A stretch of DNA of 64,000 bases, from NCBI GenBank assembly GCA_016859345.1, contig CM029122.1, positions 11,791,575 through 11,855,574 on the forward strand. The letters are read 5' to 3'. A program made the translations under genes and the position numbers. The stretch comes from Istiophorus platypterus (lineage: Eukaryota > Chordata > Actinopteri > Istiophoriformes > Istiophoridae). Positions 37,301-47,971 of this stretch are shown here, in pieces; position 1 is the stretch's first letter, and every line of letters begins with the position of its first letter. The notes beneath the pieces are model-generated. The model worked only from the letters and a program-made list of their open reading frames with translations, did no database searches and was not told where the DNA came from.

Positions 37301-40300
37301 CCCCTTCACTCCCCTTCCCCTCCACCAATCCGTAGAGAGCTTTCTGCAAAGCTACAAACATGAACCCCACAACGGTGGGGAAGACACATTAGACACAAAA
37401 GACTCAGCTGAGCAAGAAGAAGTGGGACAGACTAGCTTGAATGCTTCACAGTACGCCACATTTCCTACAGCTCACAGTGAGCCCGGATTCAAGCACTCTG
37501 AGGGAACTGGATCTATCGCAGTTATTAAAAAAAGACAATTATAAATACTCTCTGGTCAGGCTCCTAGGAGGTACTTGGGAAAAGCAGCCACTCCTCACCG
37601 GCATGGAGAAGCCGGTTCTCCTCTTGGGCCTCATCCAGCTGTTTCTTTAGCAGCCGCAACTGCCCCTGCAGTTCTGCTTTCTCTCTTTTCAAGCTGGGGT
37701 AGTCACTCATGGTCTCAAGTCTCTCTCTTAGCAGCTCCTTCTGTTGAGTAAGCAGAGGAATCTGCTGCTGCGCTGTGTCTAGCTCAGCCTGGAAAAAACA
37801 TATGAGCTATTAAAAGAATAGACAAAATAAAGCTGGAGAATGAATTAATCAGTTACACTGTTTACCATATATTTATTGCAGAAACACAACATAATGGTCA
37901 AATCTTGAAGTCTGGATTATACAAATATAAACTATATTCCATGTTTGTACTTGAGTGTGGCTCCTATAATATGTCACAGTTTATCACATAACTCTTTTTG
38001 TCTTGTTATATTTAAAGAAAACATCTGATTGGAATGTTTTTAAATTTACTGGCACACAGCTGACTGGTACATAAAAGACTAGAGGGCCATCTGATTTAGG
38101 CTTTTTATTTACGGAGATTTTACCTATGGGAACTTCAAGCATTTGAAAGTTTTTATCTTTGCAAATGAGGTATTTTTTGATTGAAAAATAAGAAAGTCCT
38201 CTCCACATTTAAGATTAAGCTTAAAGCCTCCCTCTTTGATAAAGCTTATACTTGTAGTTAGATCTGACTTGGGTTAGCCTAAACCATCCAGTAGTTATTC
38301 TGCTATAGGCCAAAGCTGGTGTGGGAATTTCCATGATGCAATGAGCACCATTTTCTTTTCTTTCTCCCTTTCATTCTGCAGGTGTCTCTGACTCTGGAGC
38401 TGCAGAATCGGGACCTGCCACTGCTACTCAACACTCATCATCATCGTTATTATCATAATTATCATCATCATCCTCCTTACTCTGTGCTGTCATTGCTGCT
38501 GTTGTTATTAATAACACTATTGAAGCTATAATTATCACTAATTTTATCATTATAACAACACGCTAAAATTGCTTTAATACAACAGAATATACAGCTGCTC
38601 CTGGTCTCCCTCTTCTTTCTCCCTCTCTCTCCCCCATTTCTCTCCTCTTAACCAAACCGGTTGAGGCAGATGGCCACCAACCCAGATTTCCGTTCTGTAA
38701 GACATTTATTCCTGTTAAAAGGGAGTTTTTGAAAGTTTGAAAGATTGAATGTTTTGCCTGAATACAAGCTGTCAATTATTGAGCAGGACTGAAATATTGT
38801 GCCTTGTGCCCATTGGGGAGAATTAAGTTAACACTGCTGGGTGACTGTGTTGTTTACCTGCAGCCGTCTCAGCTCTGAACATGCTCTACTGTGCTCTTCT
38901 AGTTTGGCACTGATTACTGCTGACTCTTTTTGGATGCGAGCCGTTTCCGCTGAAAGAAAAAAAAAAAAAAAAAGGATGTTAGACATGATCTAAGGCAGTA
39001 GCGGGCTAGTCAGCAACACTGCATTCATTTAAATACTCGCCTTTGTTTCTGCTCTCATTCTCGGTTAGTTTTTCTGTTCTCTTGATGAATTCCTCTTTCA
39101 ATTCAAGCTGATACCTAGACAAGAGACCAATGATTCAAAAGAGCTCTGACACTACGTCAGTCCAGAACATCTTAGAAAAGAAGTCTGCTTTTCCTGCTAC
39201 AGAACCAATCAGCTGCTGACAAAGCCATTTATCATTTGGTAAAGAGGATGATCAGGTCCCTTAATGTATGTTACTATGCAGTCAAAAAAGGGAAAAGAAA
39301 AAGGAAAAAAAAAGGAAACAAGACAAAATAGAACAAAAAACACAAAAACAAAACAACAAATGTGACAGTCTGTGTTCAACAATAAATACCTAGAAAGTTC
39401 ATTCTTCAGCCTTTGATCATGTGTGTCTTCCATGGTTTTCACTGACAGTTCTCTCCTCCTCAGCATCTCTTCAGTGGTCTTGACCTTCTCCTCGTGAATT
39501 TGACAAGTCCTGTTGTTGCACAAATGCAGTAACATTCTCTATGAACCAGTAGTCAAAATGAGAGGGCATAACGACCCTTTACTAACATGAACACTTTAGA
39601 TAAAAAGCTCTTACTTTTCAAAAGCCTCCATTCTCATCCTCACTTCATTTTCTCTGGTCCGGACTGTTTCAATTTCTTTCAGTACTGATTGTCTCTGCAT
39701 ATACACATTTTTTTCTTCAATCTAAAAGAGAAGAGAAATGCAAAAAGCATCAATTAGATTGTCCTGGATTAAAGCAGCTGACAATTATGCTAATAAATAC
39801 TGACTGACAGTTTCCCAGAGTTTAACTTTTTAAAATGTACTTATTTGCTAAAGATGTAACCCTAGAGAAAGAAACAAACACCAGCATTATTTTAGGAGCA
39901 ATCTACCTCTTGTTGTTTTTGTAACCGATCAATAGCATTCTTCTCCCGGTTCATCAAAGCCTTTGCCTTCATTTCATAACTCATCTCCAGCTCCTTTTTC
40001 AGCTTATCAAATTCTTTATGAAATTTAGATTTTTCTTCCATCTTCACCTTGGCAATCTCAACATCTTTAAAATGTTCCATCTTAGGAACGAAAAACAGAA
40101 ACAAAAAAGGAAAACACTTGTTAGTGATCACATAATAACATTCTAATACAGCATTCATATCTTTTAAAATGTTGTTTATTGCAAATATGAGTATATAGCA
40201 GTGCTTACTACCTTATTTATCAACTTTACAGGAAAAAAATACCTTTGTGTTCATTTCTGCTTGCATCTGTGCTTCAATTTCTTTTCTATATGCAGCCAGT

Positions 40301-41387
40301 TTTGACTGGAGAGAAAACCATTTGTCACCACCGTAATTGAAGTTTTCATATTCCTTATCAATCAGCTTCATCTTCTCGACTGATATAAAAGACAGAAAGA
40401 AAATATTAAAAACTGTGCACTGAGAAGGCACGTGTATAGAATACAATATAAGATATGAATTCACCATACCAAGAGACTCTCCATAACTTGCTAAGCTCGT
40501 TGTCTGCGTATCTGCATCATGGCACAGGCCCTGAGAATACTGGTGTGTTAGCTGTGTGAGAAGGCTGATCAGGAACCCTGCTCGACAAAGATGAATTATA
40601 TATCAATGAAAGGAAGTGGGGGAAAGGCGGCTTTAATAAATAGGAGCAGAATACTTCACATACCTGTATCTTTTTTGTCTCTATTTGAAGCCTGTAAAAA
40701 ATAAAAAGAAATATTACTAAAAGCAATATTTTTGTATATCTTTTTGTTTCAAGAAAAATATTCTACACGGTAAATCATATTTTTAATTACCAAGGATCTG
40801 TAAAGGGCTGATTCAGGATCAATCTTAAGAAGCTGAAGAAGGTCTCCTCTTGTGAAAACCTGCCAAAGCGGATCAGAGACCAAAATCTTTTTCTGCAATT
40901 ATGTTCTTTACACATTTAACTCAACAGAACTTTAAAAAATGGAAAAGTCACGCTCACCTTTTCTTTGCACAGGCCACTTTCAGGATAGAATACAGAAAGG
41001 CTGTACTCATACCCAGAGGTGCTCAGGTGATCAGCCACTATGCTGTTACAGGCTGTGGCCAAGAGGGGCTCAGACCTCACGGGTACCGGTCTTGGAACCG
41101 GTTCTCCTCCAGTCAAAGGTGGATGTTTTAACTCCTGGATGAGTTGATTCCGCAGCTGTGTCTGAATCACACAAAAAGGATGAGGGACCAAACTCGTGCC
41201 GTGCCGAGCCGAGCCGAGCTGAGCCGAGCCGAGCTGAGCAGACGTGGGCTAAAAACAAAAAACACCGGCAACATTACTCGCAAGAACTCACTTTGAGTGT
41301 ATCGAGAACTCCTTTGTTTTTAAAAGTTTGATAGAGTCTTTTCCTCAGCTCATCTGGGGATAGCGCGTCTTCCTTGGTCGCGTACAT
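31337..41387 (-). CDS. ofd1: Oral-facial-digital syndrome 1 protein homologue (centriole/centriolar satellite protein)
   Basis: Known role: distal centriole and satellite protein needed for basal-body docking and ciliogenesis. Coding exons in transcript order (high to low): 41387-41292, 41161-40958, 40859-40791, 40691-40664, 40577-40470, 40379-40243, 40080-39907, 39721-39615, 39509-39390, 39114-39041, 38949-38858, 37788-37599, 37010-36880, 36696-36585, 36103-35381, 35116-34960, 34865-34774, 32691-32563, 32328-32156, 32043-31870, 31747-31677, 31382-31337. They total 3207 nt (1068 aa; human about 1012). The N-terminus has LSPDELRKRLYQTFKNKG. A LisH motif (ADHLSTSGYEYSLSVFYPES) lies near residues 75-95. 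Long coiled coils span about 170-560, and a Ser/Pro/His-rich segment lies in the 723-nt exon. A Glu/Arg-rich coiled coil ends in ENPLEKYMKI and a DEDDDFW terminus like human ELDDSW. The intron after 39041 has a GC donor. Confidence 0.97.
32692..34773. other. ofd1 2.1-kb intron containing a Tc1-type remnant
   Basis: The largest intron of ofd1. Most of it is the transposon remnant at 33128-34220; the rest is unremarkable AT-rich sequence. Confidence 0.7.
33128..34220 (+). mobile_element. Degenerate Tc1/mariner-family transposon
   Basis: About 1.1 kb with diverged terminal inverted repeats. The left end CATACAAAAGTTTGAGCAAC and the inverted right end CATGAAAAAGAGTGGGCACC match at most positions (16 of 22 by eye). 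The interior on the + strand retains Tc1 transposase traces such as WKQVLWPDQVKMEHFGHDMQ near 33451-33511 and a GGATCAATCATGCTTCAAG segment. Frameshifts and stops make it inactive. The right part (AAAGATGGAAATAAAAAAGT) matches the conserved subterminal region of fish Tc1 elements as I recall them. The outermost few bases and the TA target are not certain. Confidence 0.8.
35573..36040 (+). other. Open antisense frame across the ofd1 large exon (not a gene)
   Basis: A 155-codon frame runs opposite the 723-nt ofd1 exon. It has no similarity I recognise and is explained by the low-complexity, GC-richer coding strand. It is noted because its length might mislead a reader. Confidence 0.7.
38215..38720. 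repeat. Fish interspersed repeat in an ofd1 intron
   Basis: Contains the conserved-looking block CCGGTTGAGGCAGATGGCCA followed by TTCCTGTTAAAAGGGAGTTT. I recall this combination as one of the commonest teleost dispersed repeats, usually ending with GCCTTGAGGCGACT, which is missing here. An ATC/ATT-rich stretch (about 38436-38480) interrupts it. Class uncertain and edges approximate. Confidence 0.55.
41198..41240. repeat. GAGCC pentanucleotide tandem
   Basis: About eight GAGCC/GAGCT units in an ofd1 intron, some 40 bp upstream (in transcript sense) of the second coding exon's acceptor. On the ofd1 strand it reads GGCTC repeats. Confidence 0.85.
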
Positions 41388-41493
41388 AACCGCAGAGTGT
41401 TTGCAGGTCCTGAAGGAAGACAATAAACAAACAACAACCGCTGACACCGAGAGCAAAATCCTCACTTTTCAAACACTTTAAAAGGATTCTCAC

Positions 41494-41910
41494 CTGGTGC
41501 TAGACTTTTACTGCTCTGTCTTCTTCAGTGTTGGTTCCGAGGGGCTCTCAGAAAGAGACAATAACCTCTCCGGGTACCGGCCCGACGACCGGAGAGCGTC
41601 GCTTTCCAGGAGCTGCGCCTCTAACATTTAAATCCGTCAACGGAAATTTCTCTTCCTGCCGGACCCGCGGTTATGACGTAGCCGAAAGAAAAACAACAAC
41701 AACGACGACAGAAATGTATCTGTTGTCATTTAATAATTTATAATAATTATAAATACGTCTCTTGAAATAATGATTTGAGAGGATTTTTTTTTTTCCTAAA
41801 AATAACAGTTTTACAACGGATGACAAGTAAAATAAATTGGGCTACTCGATCGCGTCGTCATCTTTCCGCGACCACTCTCGCTGATCGTCACGGGAAGCGA
41901 AAATATCAGG
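41494..41910. promoter_or_regulatory. Bidirectional ofd1/trappc2 promoter with both non-coding first exons
   Basis: On the minus strand a 5'UTR exon of ofd1 ends CACCAG with donor GTGAGA at 41494/41493. The next ofd1 exon begins at 41409, and its first in-frame ATG is at 41387. On the plus strand a trappc2 5'UTR exon ends TATCAG at 41909 with donor GTAAAC, and the ATG-bearing exon opens at 42168. The two start regions are therefore within about 200-250 bp. The interval is CpG-enriched around 41555-41600 and 41845-41900 and has no TATA box that I trust. Human OFD1 and TRAPPC2 are also head-to-head. Exact start sites are not visible. Confidence 0.75.
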
Positions 41911-42201
41911 TAAACACAAGTCGAATTATCAAATTAAAACCGTCTTTACTTCGCACATTTAACTCACACAACATTTCAAGTCGTATTGTCTAATCATAGC
42001 CTCGCAAGGAGCACTTAAAGGCTTGGATGACGCCAAGCGCCTCCAGTGTACAAGAACTAACATTAGCTTGCTAGCCGAAGGGTTTACAGTCATTTTGGTG
42101 ATATCGGCCCTCAGATGTAGAGGGATTTCATTTTTTTAACCTCTTACCTGGCTTTGATTAACTCCAGGGCCTTTCGAATTGGCTAAGAAGAGAGGAAAAC
42201 T

Positions 42202-43373
42202 ATGTCTGGAAGTTTTTATTTTGTCATGGTTGGTCATCATGACAATCCTGTGTTTGAGATGGAGTTCTTGCCAGCTGGGAAGCCTGAATCGAAGGTAAAG
42301 GGGCTTCAATACTGCATCTTTTCTCGTCCAATAACATTGGTAAAGGCTGTAACGCTTGTTATCCGTTTAACTTACCATTATAAGTGTCAGAATATAATCC
42401 ATAAAGCATTTGATCACACTAAACTGCCTTTACTGACCGTGGCACAAGGCTTTAATGTATTAAAGCTATTATGATGTCTGTTAATATACTATCGTGTTTG
42501 ATGAGATTTGTTTCATTGACGCAGGATGACCATCGTCACCTTAACCAGTTCATTGCGCATGCAGCCCTAGATTTGGTGGATGAGAACATGTGGCTTTCCA
42601 ACAATATGTACTTAAAAACTGTGGACAAGTTCAACGAATGGTTTGTTTCTGCCTTCGTCACTGCAGGACATATCCTTTAATCTTCCATTTTAATTCGCTT
42701 ATATTGTATTTATTTCTCACGGAATACTTTTCTGTATTGTTGCGGAATATACGGTACATGATTCTGTTATTAACGTTGATTATTGCAGTCACAATTTATA
42801 AAGAATATTGCTATGTTGCAGTTTATTGATGACAAAAATTTCTACATTGCTGATAAAAGTTTTGATAATTGATTAAATTATTTAAAATTTATCAAGCAAA
42901 CTTTCCAAATATTCTCTCAATCCAGCTTTAGTTACAGATTTGTTGCTTTTTTTCCCCGTTTTTAATCATTGCTGATTAACTATATTCCTGTTTTAAACTG
43001 AGCCATTCACATTTTTGTGTCATTCTGTGCAGTAACATCCAAGTAATTTTTTTGGTATGGCATCATTTTCTTTAATTATTTGCCATACATATAAGATTCA
43101 TCATGCTGCATGATGTGCGACAAGAGGATGGAATCAAAAACTTTTTTAATGATGTATATGATTTATACATTAAGGTATGTTGTCTTCCATATAATGAGAA
43201 TAACTTTGCATGAAGTAACATCTAGTCTATTCTTCCCTTCAGTGTTTTATTTACTCATTTATTCTTCCTTCCAGTTTGCAATGAATCCATTCTATGAGAT
43301 CAATGCACCAATCCGCTCGACAGCCTTTGAGAGGAAAGTCCAGTTTCTTGGAAAGAAACATCTCCTGAGTTAA
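42202..43373 (+). CDS. trappc2: Trafficking protein particle complex subunit 2 (sedlin)
   Basis: Small longin-fold core subunit of TRAPP tethering complexes, acting in ER-Golgi transport; human loss causes spondyloepiphyseal dysplasia tarda. Coding exons 42202-42294, 42525-42669, 43089-43174 and 43275-43373 sum to 423 nt and exactly 140 aa, the family length. The protein starts MSGSFYFVMVGHHDNPVFEM, contains DENMWLSNNMYLKTVDKFNE and ends KVQFLGKKHLLS; nearly every residue matches human as I recall it. The intron 42670-43088 begins ATATCCTTT and ends AC, so it is a minor-class AT-AC intron; only this splicing restores GHIRFIMLHDVRQEDG. A likely poly(A) signal, AATAAA, is at 43509-43514. Confidence 0.98.
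42670..43088 (+). other. trappc2: U12-type AT-AC intron in trappc2
   Basis: The 5' end ATATCCTTTAA matches the U12 donor consensus. A branch-like TTCTTTAAT, 8 of 9 to TTCCTTRAY, lies at about 43068-43076, some 12 bp before the terminal AC, which is the normal U12 spacing. No GT-AG choice near either end keeps the conserved frame. Confidence 0.93.
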
Positions 43374-44829
43374 TCACATCGCATGCACGGGGATTTAAAT
43401 ACATCTTGTATTTTTGTTGTGTATATATACATAAAACACTTGTTTGATGTCTAAATGTTTCTTCTCCTGTTTGACAAATGTATCACAATTGTGGATTTTT
43501 TTTTTTTTAATAAAGCATTTTCTTGTTCTAATTAGTTTCTAAGGTAATGAGGGTTTCTTGATTTCTTGCATGAGGTGGGTTGTGGATATGGCTACTGTAT
43601 GTGAACGTTAGACTTGAAGGCGTAGAATTATAAACTGGCTTAGCCCTTTCAGGCTACAAAACATGCTTCAAGCAAGAATTCTCAAGGGGTTTTATTTATC
43701 ATATGGCATACCAGTAGTACAACTATGAATATAAATTATAACGTATGAAAAAGAGTTAAGGTAAATGAATGGTTCACCGTTTTAAATAGAGCTGTTGGGA
43801 AGGAGTTTCAGCTGTAGGGATAAAAATGTTAAGTGCTTTAAATTTCAAAATCATTATTTAAAATGGTAAGCCCAATAAGGATGAAAAAAGTTTACTCAAT
43901 CTTGATGACTACTATTTCATTTAGCTTCCCTCAAGGAAATACTGTTATCTGATTCAGTGTTTTTTTTTTTGTTTTTTTTGAAAGGTAAAAACTGTTTACA
44001 GAATACAAAATTTTCCAGAAACTTAAGTACATCATATGCCATGCATGTTAGCTTTGCTTAAATATTTATCTTCTGTTAGCAATCTTGTGCTTCCAGCACA
44101 TAGCCATAATCTATCCACTATGTAGAATGTGCGCAAACAAGATCTAAAGGTGCAATAATCACAACAAGGCTCAATTTGTTAGTTACACAAAGTAGTGTCT
44201 TTGCTACTTTTATAATCCACTGAAATAAGGTTATTGGGTTGAATAAATTATTTTAGTTATTCATTTATTTTCTAAATACAAAGTCTCAGGTCGTCACTTT
44301 TCAGCATTGTCACATTCTGGGGTGAAGGTCATGGACCTAAAGACAAGTGCACTCCCAATGTGGTAGACATCCAAACAGAATTTCAATGAGTCAGATTATA
44401 ATTTGCCTCCATGTTAGAATATAACATTTATCCATTTGAGAGGGAAGTGTAACCTTTTAAATACATTGCCTTTGTTCGGTCATGGTATATTTAAATTTCC
44501 CATAGATAGCCGTGGGCTGACACAAATTTTTTTGTTTCCTTTTCTGTTGTCCTTTTAAAGCCTGACCTTTGAACTGTGGCAGGGCTGAGTGAACAATTCA
44601 GTGCTTTCATGTTTATTTGTACTTAGACTGGGAGGAATTTAGTGTTTCATCTCTCTCTCTTTTAACAGAGGTCAAACTATTAGCATTATCAAACCTTCAG
44701 CAGTAAAACAAATCACAAAGCCAGTAGCATAATTTGTTTAAATAAGATGTCACTACAGCATCGTACATCTACAGCCTCTTCACATAACAGGCATAACAGC
44801 ACATTATTGTTAGTGATAACTCCTGGATG
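43374..44829. other. Convergent 3' region between trappc2 and rab9a
   Basis: Holds the trappc2 3'UTR (poly(A) signal 43509-43514) and the rab9a 3'UTR on the other strand. Minus-strand AATAAA candidates lie near 43690, 44262 and 44611. It is AT-rich with a poly-T run near 43960; no exon is recognised. Confidence 0.6.
43509..43514 (+). terminator. trappc2 poly(A) signal
   Basis: AATAAA 136 bp after the trappc2 stop codon, preceded by a T-run and followed by a GT/T-rich stretch. Position and motif only. Confidence 0.6.
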
Positions 44830-45438
44830 TTATGAACAGCAAGTGGCAGCAGAGCGAGGCTTTTTGTGGAGCTTGACTGTGTCTGTGGGGATGAGGTGGT
44901 CCGTTCTTTCATCCATTGCTAACACTCTACGCACTGCTTCCTCAAAGGCCACCGCTACATTGGTGGCATCCTTGGCACTGGTCTCATAATAGGGATAATC
45001 GCCATTCTCCCGGCACCACTGCTGAGCCTCCTCAGAAGAAACCTGCCTCTCTGTCACGTCCAGTTTGTTGCCCAAGACTACGAACGGGAACTTTTCTGGC
45101 TCCTTGACATCTGCATAATAGATGAACTCCTTCTTCCAGTTGCCTAAATTGAGAAAACTCTGGCTGTCATCTACACTGAAGGTGAGCAGGCAGCAGTCAG
45201 AGCCGCGATAGAAAGGAGTCCTCAGGCTGCGGAAGCGCTCCTGGCCCGCAGTGTCCCAGATCTGCAGGGTAACCTGGTGGCCGTCTACCTCCAGGTCCTT
45301 GTTGAGGAACTCGACGCCAATTGTGTGAAAAAGGTGTGCGTCGAACTTGTTGGTGACATAACGGTTCATGATGGAGCTTTTTCCTACACCACCGTCACCC
45401 AGCAGGATGACTTTCAGCAAGGATGTCTTCGTTGTCAT
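44830..45438 (-). CDS. rab9a: Ras-related protein Rab-9A
   Basis: Small GTPase of late endosomes, known for mannose-6-phosphate receptor return to the trans-Golgi. A single uninterrupted 609-nt coding exon gives 202 aa. GTPase motifs are all present: GDGGVGKSS (P-loop), the switch I segment LFHTIGVEFLNKDLEVDG, WDTAGQERF, NKLD and ETSAKDA. The stretch FYRGSDCCLLTFSVDDSQSF and the block KKEFIYYADVKEPEKFPFVV are Rab9-specific. The C-terminus is TCCS, a CCX prenylation motif, where human Rab9A ends in CC. A 5'UTR acceptor lies at 45477/45478 (CTCCATCAG) and a first non-coding exon ends at 46117. Rab9A rather than Rab9B is chosen on synteny and sequence. Confidence 0.96.
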   Translation of the reverse strand: MTTKTSLLKVILLGDGGVGKSSIMNRYVTNKFDAHLFHTIGVEFLNKDLEVDGHQVTLQIWDTAGQERFRSLRTPFYRGSDCCLLTFSVDDSQSFLNLGNWKKEFIYYADVKEPEKFPFVVLGNKLDVTERQVSSEEAQQWCRENGDYPYYETSAKDATNVAVAFEEAVRRVLAMDERTDHLIPTDTVKLHKKPRSAATCCS

Positions 45439-46116
45439 GGCTATTCACTCCCGATCGACCCCTTTGAAATAATTTACCTGATGGAGAGATGCAACGTGTG
45501 AAAGATATATTTTTTTTTTATCTGTAAACGACAATAATATTTTGAAAAAATTAATGCAACTAATCACAACTTTACTTCACATTTTAGAGCTGGAATACAA
45601 TTTCCAGGGGATGTTTCAAGCCTTTTTGTCTCACCCCTGACTGATTTTGGCCTCATCCACTGGTCCAGATCATGTGCTGCAGACTCTAGCCCTCGGTCAC
45701 ATGCTCGTTTGTTTAATGTTGATGTGAACAGCCATTCAGGTAACGTTCAACCAGCTGGAACAATGGCACAAACAACGAGTTTCCTCATTAACAGATGGCC
45801 CGGGACAGCGGTTACAGCTGGTTGAAGCCCCGCTGCGATGAAACATCTGCTACCAAACGTTTATCACACATTTCAACGAGGTGTAAAAACGTATCTTGTG
45901 ACACGCAGCGTAAACAATATCAAATGAACGGCTGCAACGTACTGTCACGCTAGTAACAGGAGATGTGATTTGAGTCTATCGGCTAGCTAAGTGCTAGCTT
46001 AAGCTAGGCGAACATGACCAAAAAAAAGAAAAACAAGGGAACACAGCTGGAATTAAGGCAATAAACTACATCGGCTAACCCGGGTTTAGTTGTGGGAACG
46101 ACAGCTAATAACGTAC

Positions 46117-46310
46117 CTTACAGTCCGGGCCTTGCAGCTGCAACGCGGAAATAAAACACGAAATAACTGCGATGACATTAATGCATATCTTTTGACAGCT
46201 CCCCACCTCGGCTAGGCTCGGTCTAACTCCGTGGGGCTCGGCGCTAGCGCAGCTAGCCGCTAACAGGCTAACGAGGGCTAACGCGGACGGCGGCGGATCA
46301 TGTGATGTTG
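46117..46310 (-). promoter_or_regulatory. rab9a: rab9a non-coding first exon and CpG-rich promoter
   Basis: On the minus strand the sequence ends GGACTGTAAG with donor GTACGT at 46116. The region is GC/CpG-rich and contains repeated GCTAGC/GCTAAC words between 46208 and 46285. It would splice to 45477, giving a 5'UTR intron of about 640 bp. The transcription start is not defined. Confidence 0.65.
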
Positions 46311-46760
46311 TCAGAAAAGACCAACGAGAGCCGAGGTAAAGTCTCCCAGGCCCTTAATACTTCTACATATTAAACGTGGCCACGGGTTAAACTTAAACAC
46401 CGTTCGGGTTTTAAACCGAGCAGGACTTTGCTCGGCGTTTTTTTTTTTTTCCGTTAACGGGTATTAGCTAACCCCATAGCACCGGTTTTGCGTCTTTTAC
46501 TCGTTTTTTGTCGATCACACGCCGCCACCAGAGAGCGACACGTAGCCGTCGGTGGAAAACATCCCATCACTTTATCACACAACTTCAGAAATCAAAAGTT
46601 TTTGAAGATCTGAAAATCAAAGCTCAAAGTTAATGAAGGAGAAAAACTGGAACCACAGCTCCAGCTGCCTAGAATCGTGTTGCATGAAACCAGATTTGCA
46701 TCAAGGTCCGCTGAAGGTTTAGGGAAACGTCTGAAGTAAATTTGCAGATTTCCATAATTG

Positions 46761-47652
46761 CAGCGGTGGAAGAAGCGCTCAGATCAGATCAGACCTCAGT
46801 GCAACTATCACGATGTAAAGAAAAATCATTAAAAACAACCAAACATGCACCCAAAACCCCCGCTTAAATAAAAAGAGAGAAGTATCATCACCAAAGTATC
46901 TGCAGCAAAAGTGTTAGTTCTGCGGTAAAACGTCCCCGATGACTGAAATGCGATTCCCGCTGATGATATTAGGTTGTTAAACACTGATACGTTCCTATTT
47001 AAGAAGCATTTTATTGTTGCAGATGCTCAGGGTTTGAGCTGGTTTTAACTTTATTATCTATCCCAGCCTATGGGTCAGTGTCCTCCTCAGAGGTACCCAG
47101 ACAAATCTGAGGGGTCCTAAAACGTTTAATGGGAGAGGAAAGAAAAAAAACCCCCACACACAAAGTTCTCATACATAAATCTGTTTTCAGTTTTTGGACT
47201 GTCTGACATTTATTTTTTTTTCTGTGATATATTGGATCATTTTACCCCTTCGAGCATCAAACAGTCGTTTAACTGAAACCATATGAGAAGATCAGAGGGG
47301 AAATGTCCCTTTGGTTTGAACTGCAAACAAGTCATAGGCACCTGAAATGTGATACAGAACCCCGGCTGGACATGGCAAAAACTACTGGTTAAGTATTTAA
47401 CGACGTGTTGTATTTTGTATACTAATAGTTTTTTTTTTTTTAATGTAAAATAGTAATTTGAAAAGCAGCTAGCAACCGCAGCTCTCAAATAGATGAAGTG
47501 CAGTAAAAAGTTAAACAGTTCCCTCTGAAATGTAGGGGAACCGAAGTATAAGAAAAAGAAAAGGGAAATACTGAAGTTAATTAGTACAAGAGCTTTAGAA
47601 TTATACTTTACTACAGTACTCAGGTAAATGTACTTAGTTACTTTCACCACTG
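46761..47652. mobile_element. Non-autonomous DNA element with CAGYGGTG ends
   Basis: The left end reads CAGCGGTGGAAGAAGCGCTC. The right end, inverted, reads CAGTGGTGAAAGTAACTAAG. Both match the terminal sequences of a very common teleost MITE-like family, including the ACTCAGGTAAATGTACTTAG right-end motif. The 8 bp flanks (CATAATTG left, CTATATTG right) agree at 5 positions, compatible with a decayed hAT-type 8-bp duplication. There is no transposase. Class assignment is tentative. Confidence 0.6.
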
Positions 47653-47925
47653 CTATATTGTCAAAATACTCCAAATTCATATACTATTTATCAATATTAG
47701 CAACAAAATGTATTTAATTATGAACAGGAAATGCAAAATGGCCCTGTTGGATTGTCATTATATTTAATGGTTGGGTTACCATGATTTTTACTGATGCAAT
47801 AACAGGTAACATTAAGATTTCTATTAAATGTAGTAGAATAAAAAGTATATAAGGTTCCTCTCTAAAATATACTTTAACTGAGTGTCTGTATGAGGTCACG
47901 TAGAATGGAAATACTTATGTAAATA

Positions 47926-47971
47926 TACCTCAAAATTTATACTTGATTAAACTTAGTTACTTTTTACCCCA
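47926..47971. repeat. Partial second copy of the CAGYGGTG element end
   Basis: CCTCAAAATTTATACTTGAT followed by TAAACTTAGTTACTTTTTAC closely resembles the right end of the element at 46761-47652. It is about 320 bp further on and truncated. Confidence 0.45.

Noticed and set aside
39030..39040. GT donor (GA|GTATTT) for the ofd1 exon at 39041-39114
   Set aside because: It would shift the frame relative to the next exon and destroy the match to OFD1; the GC donor preserves it.
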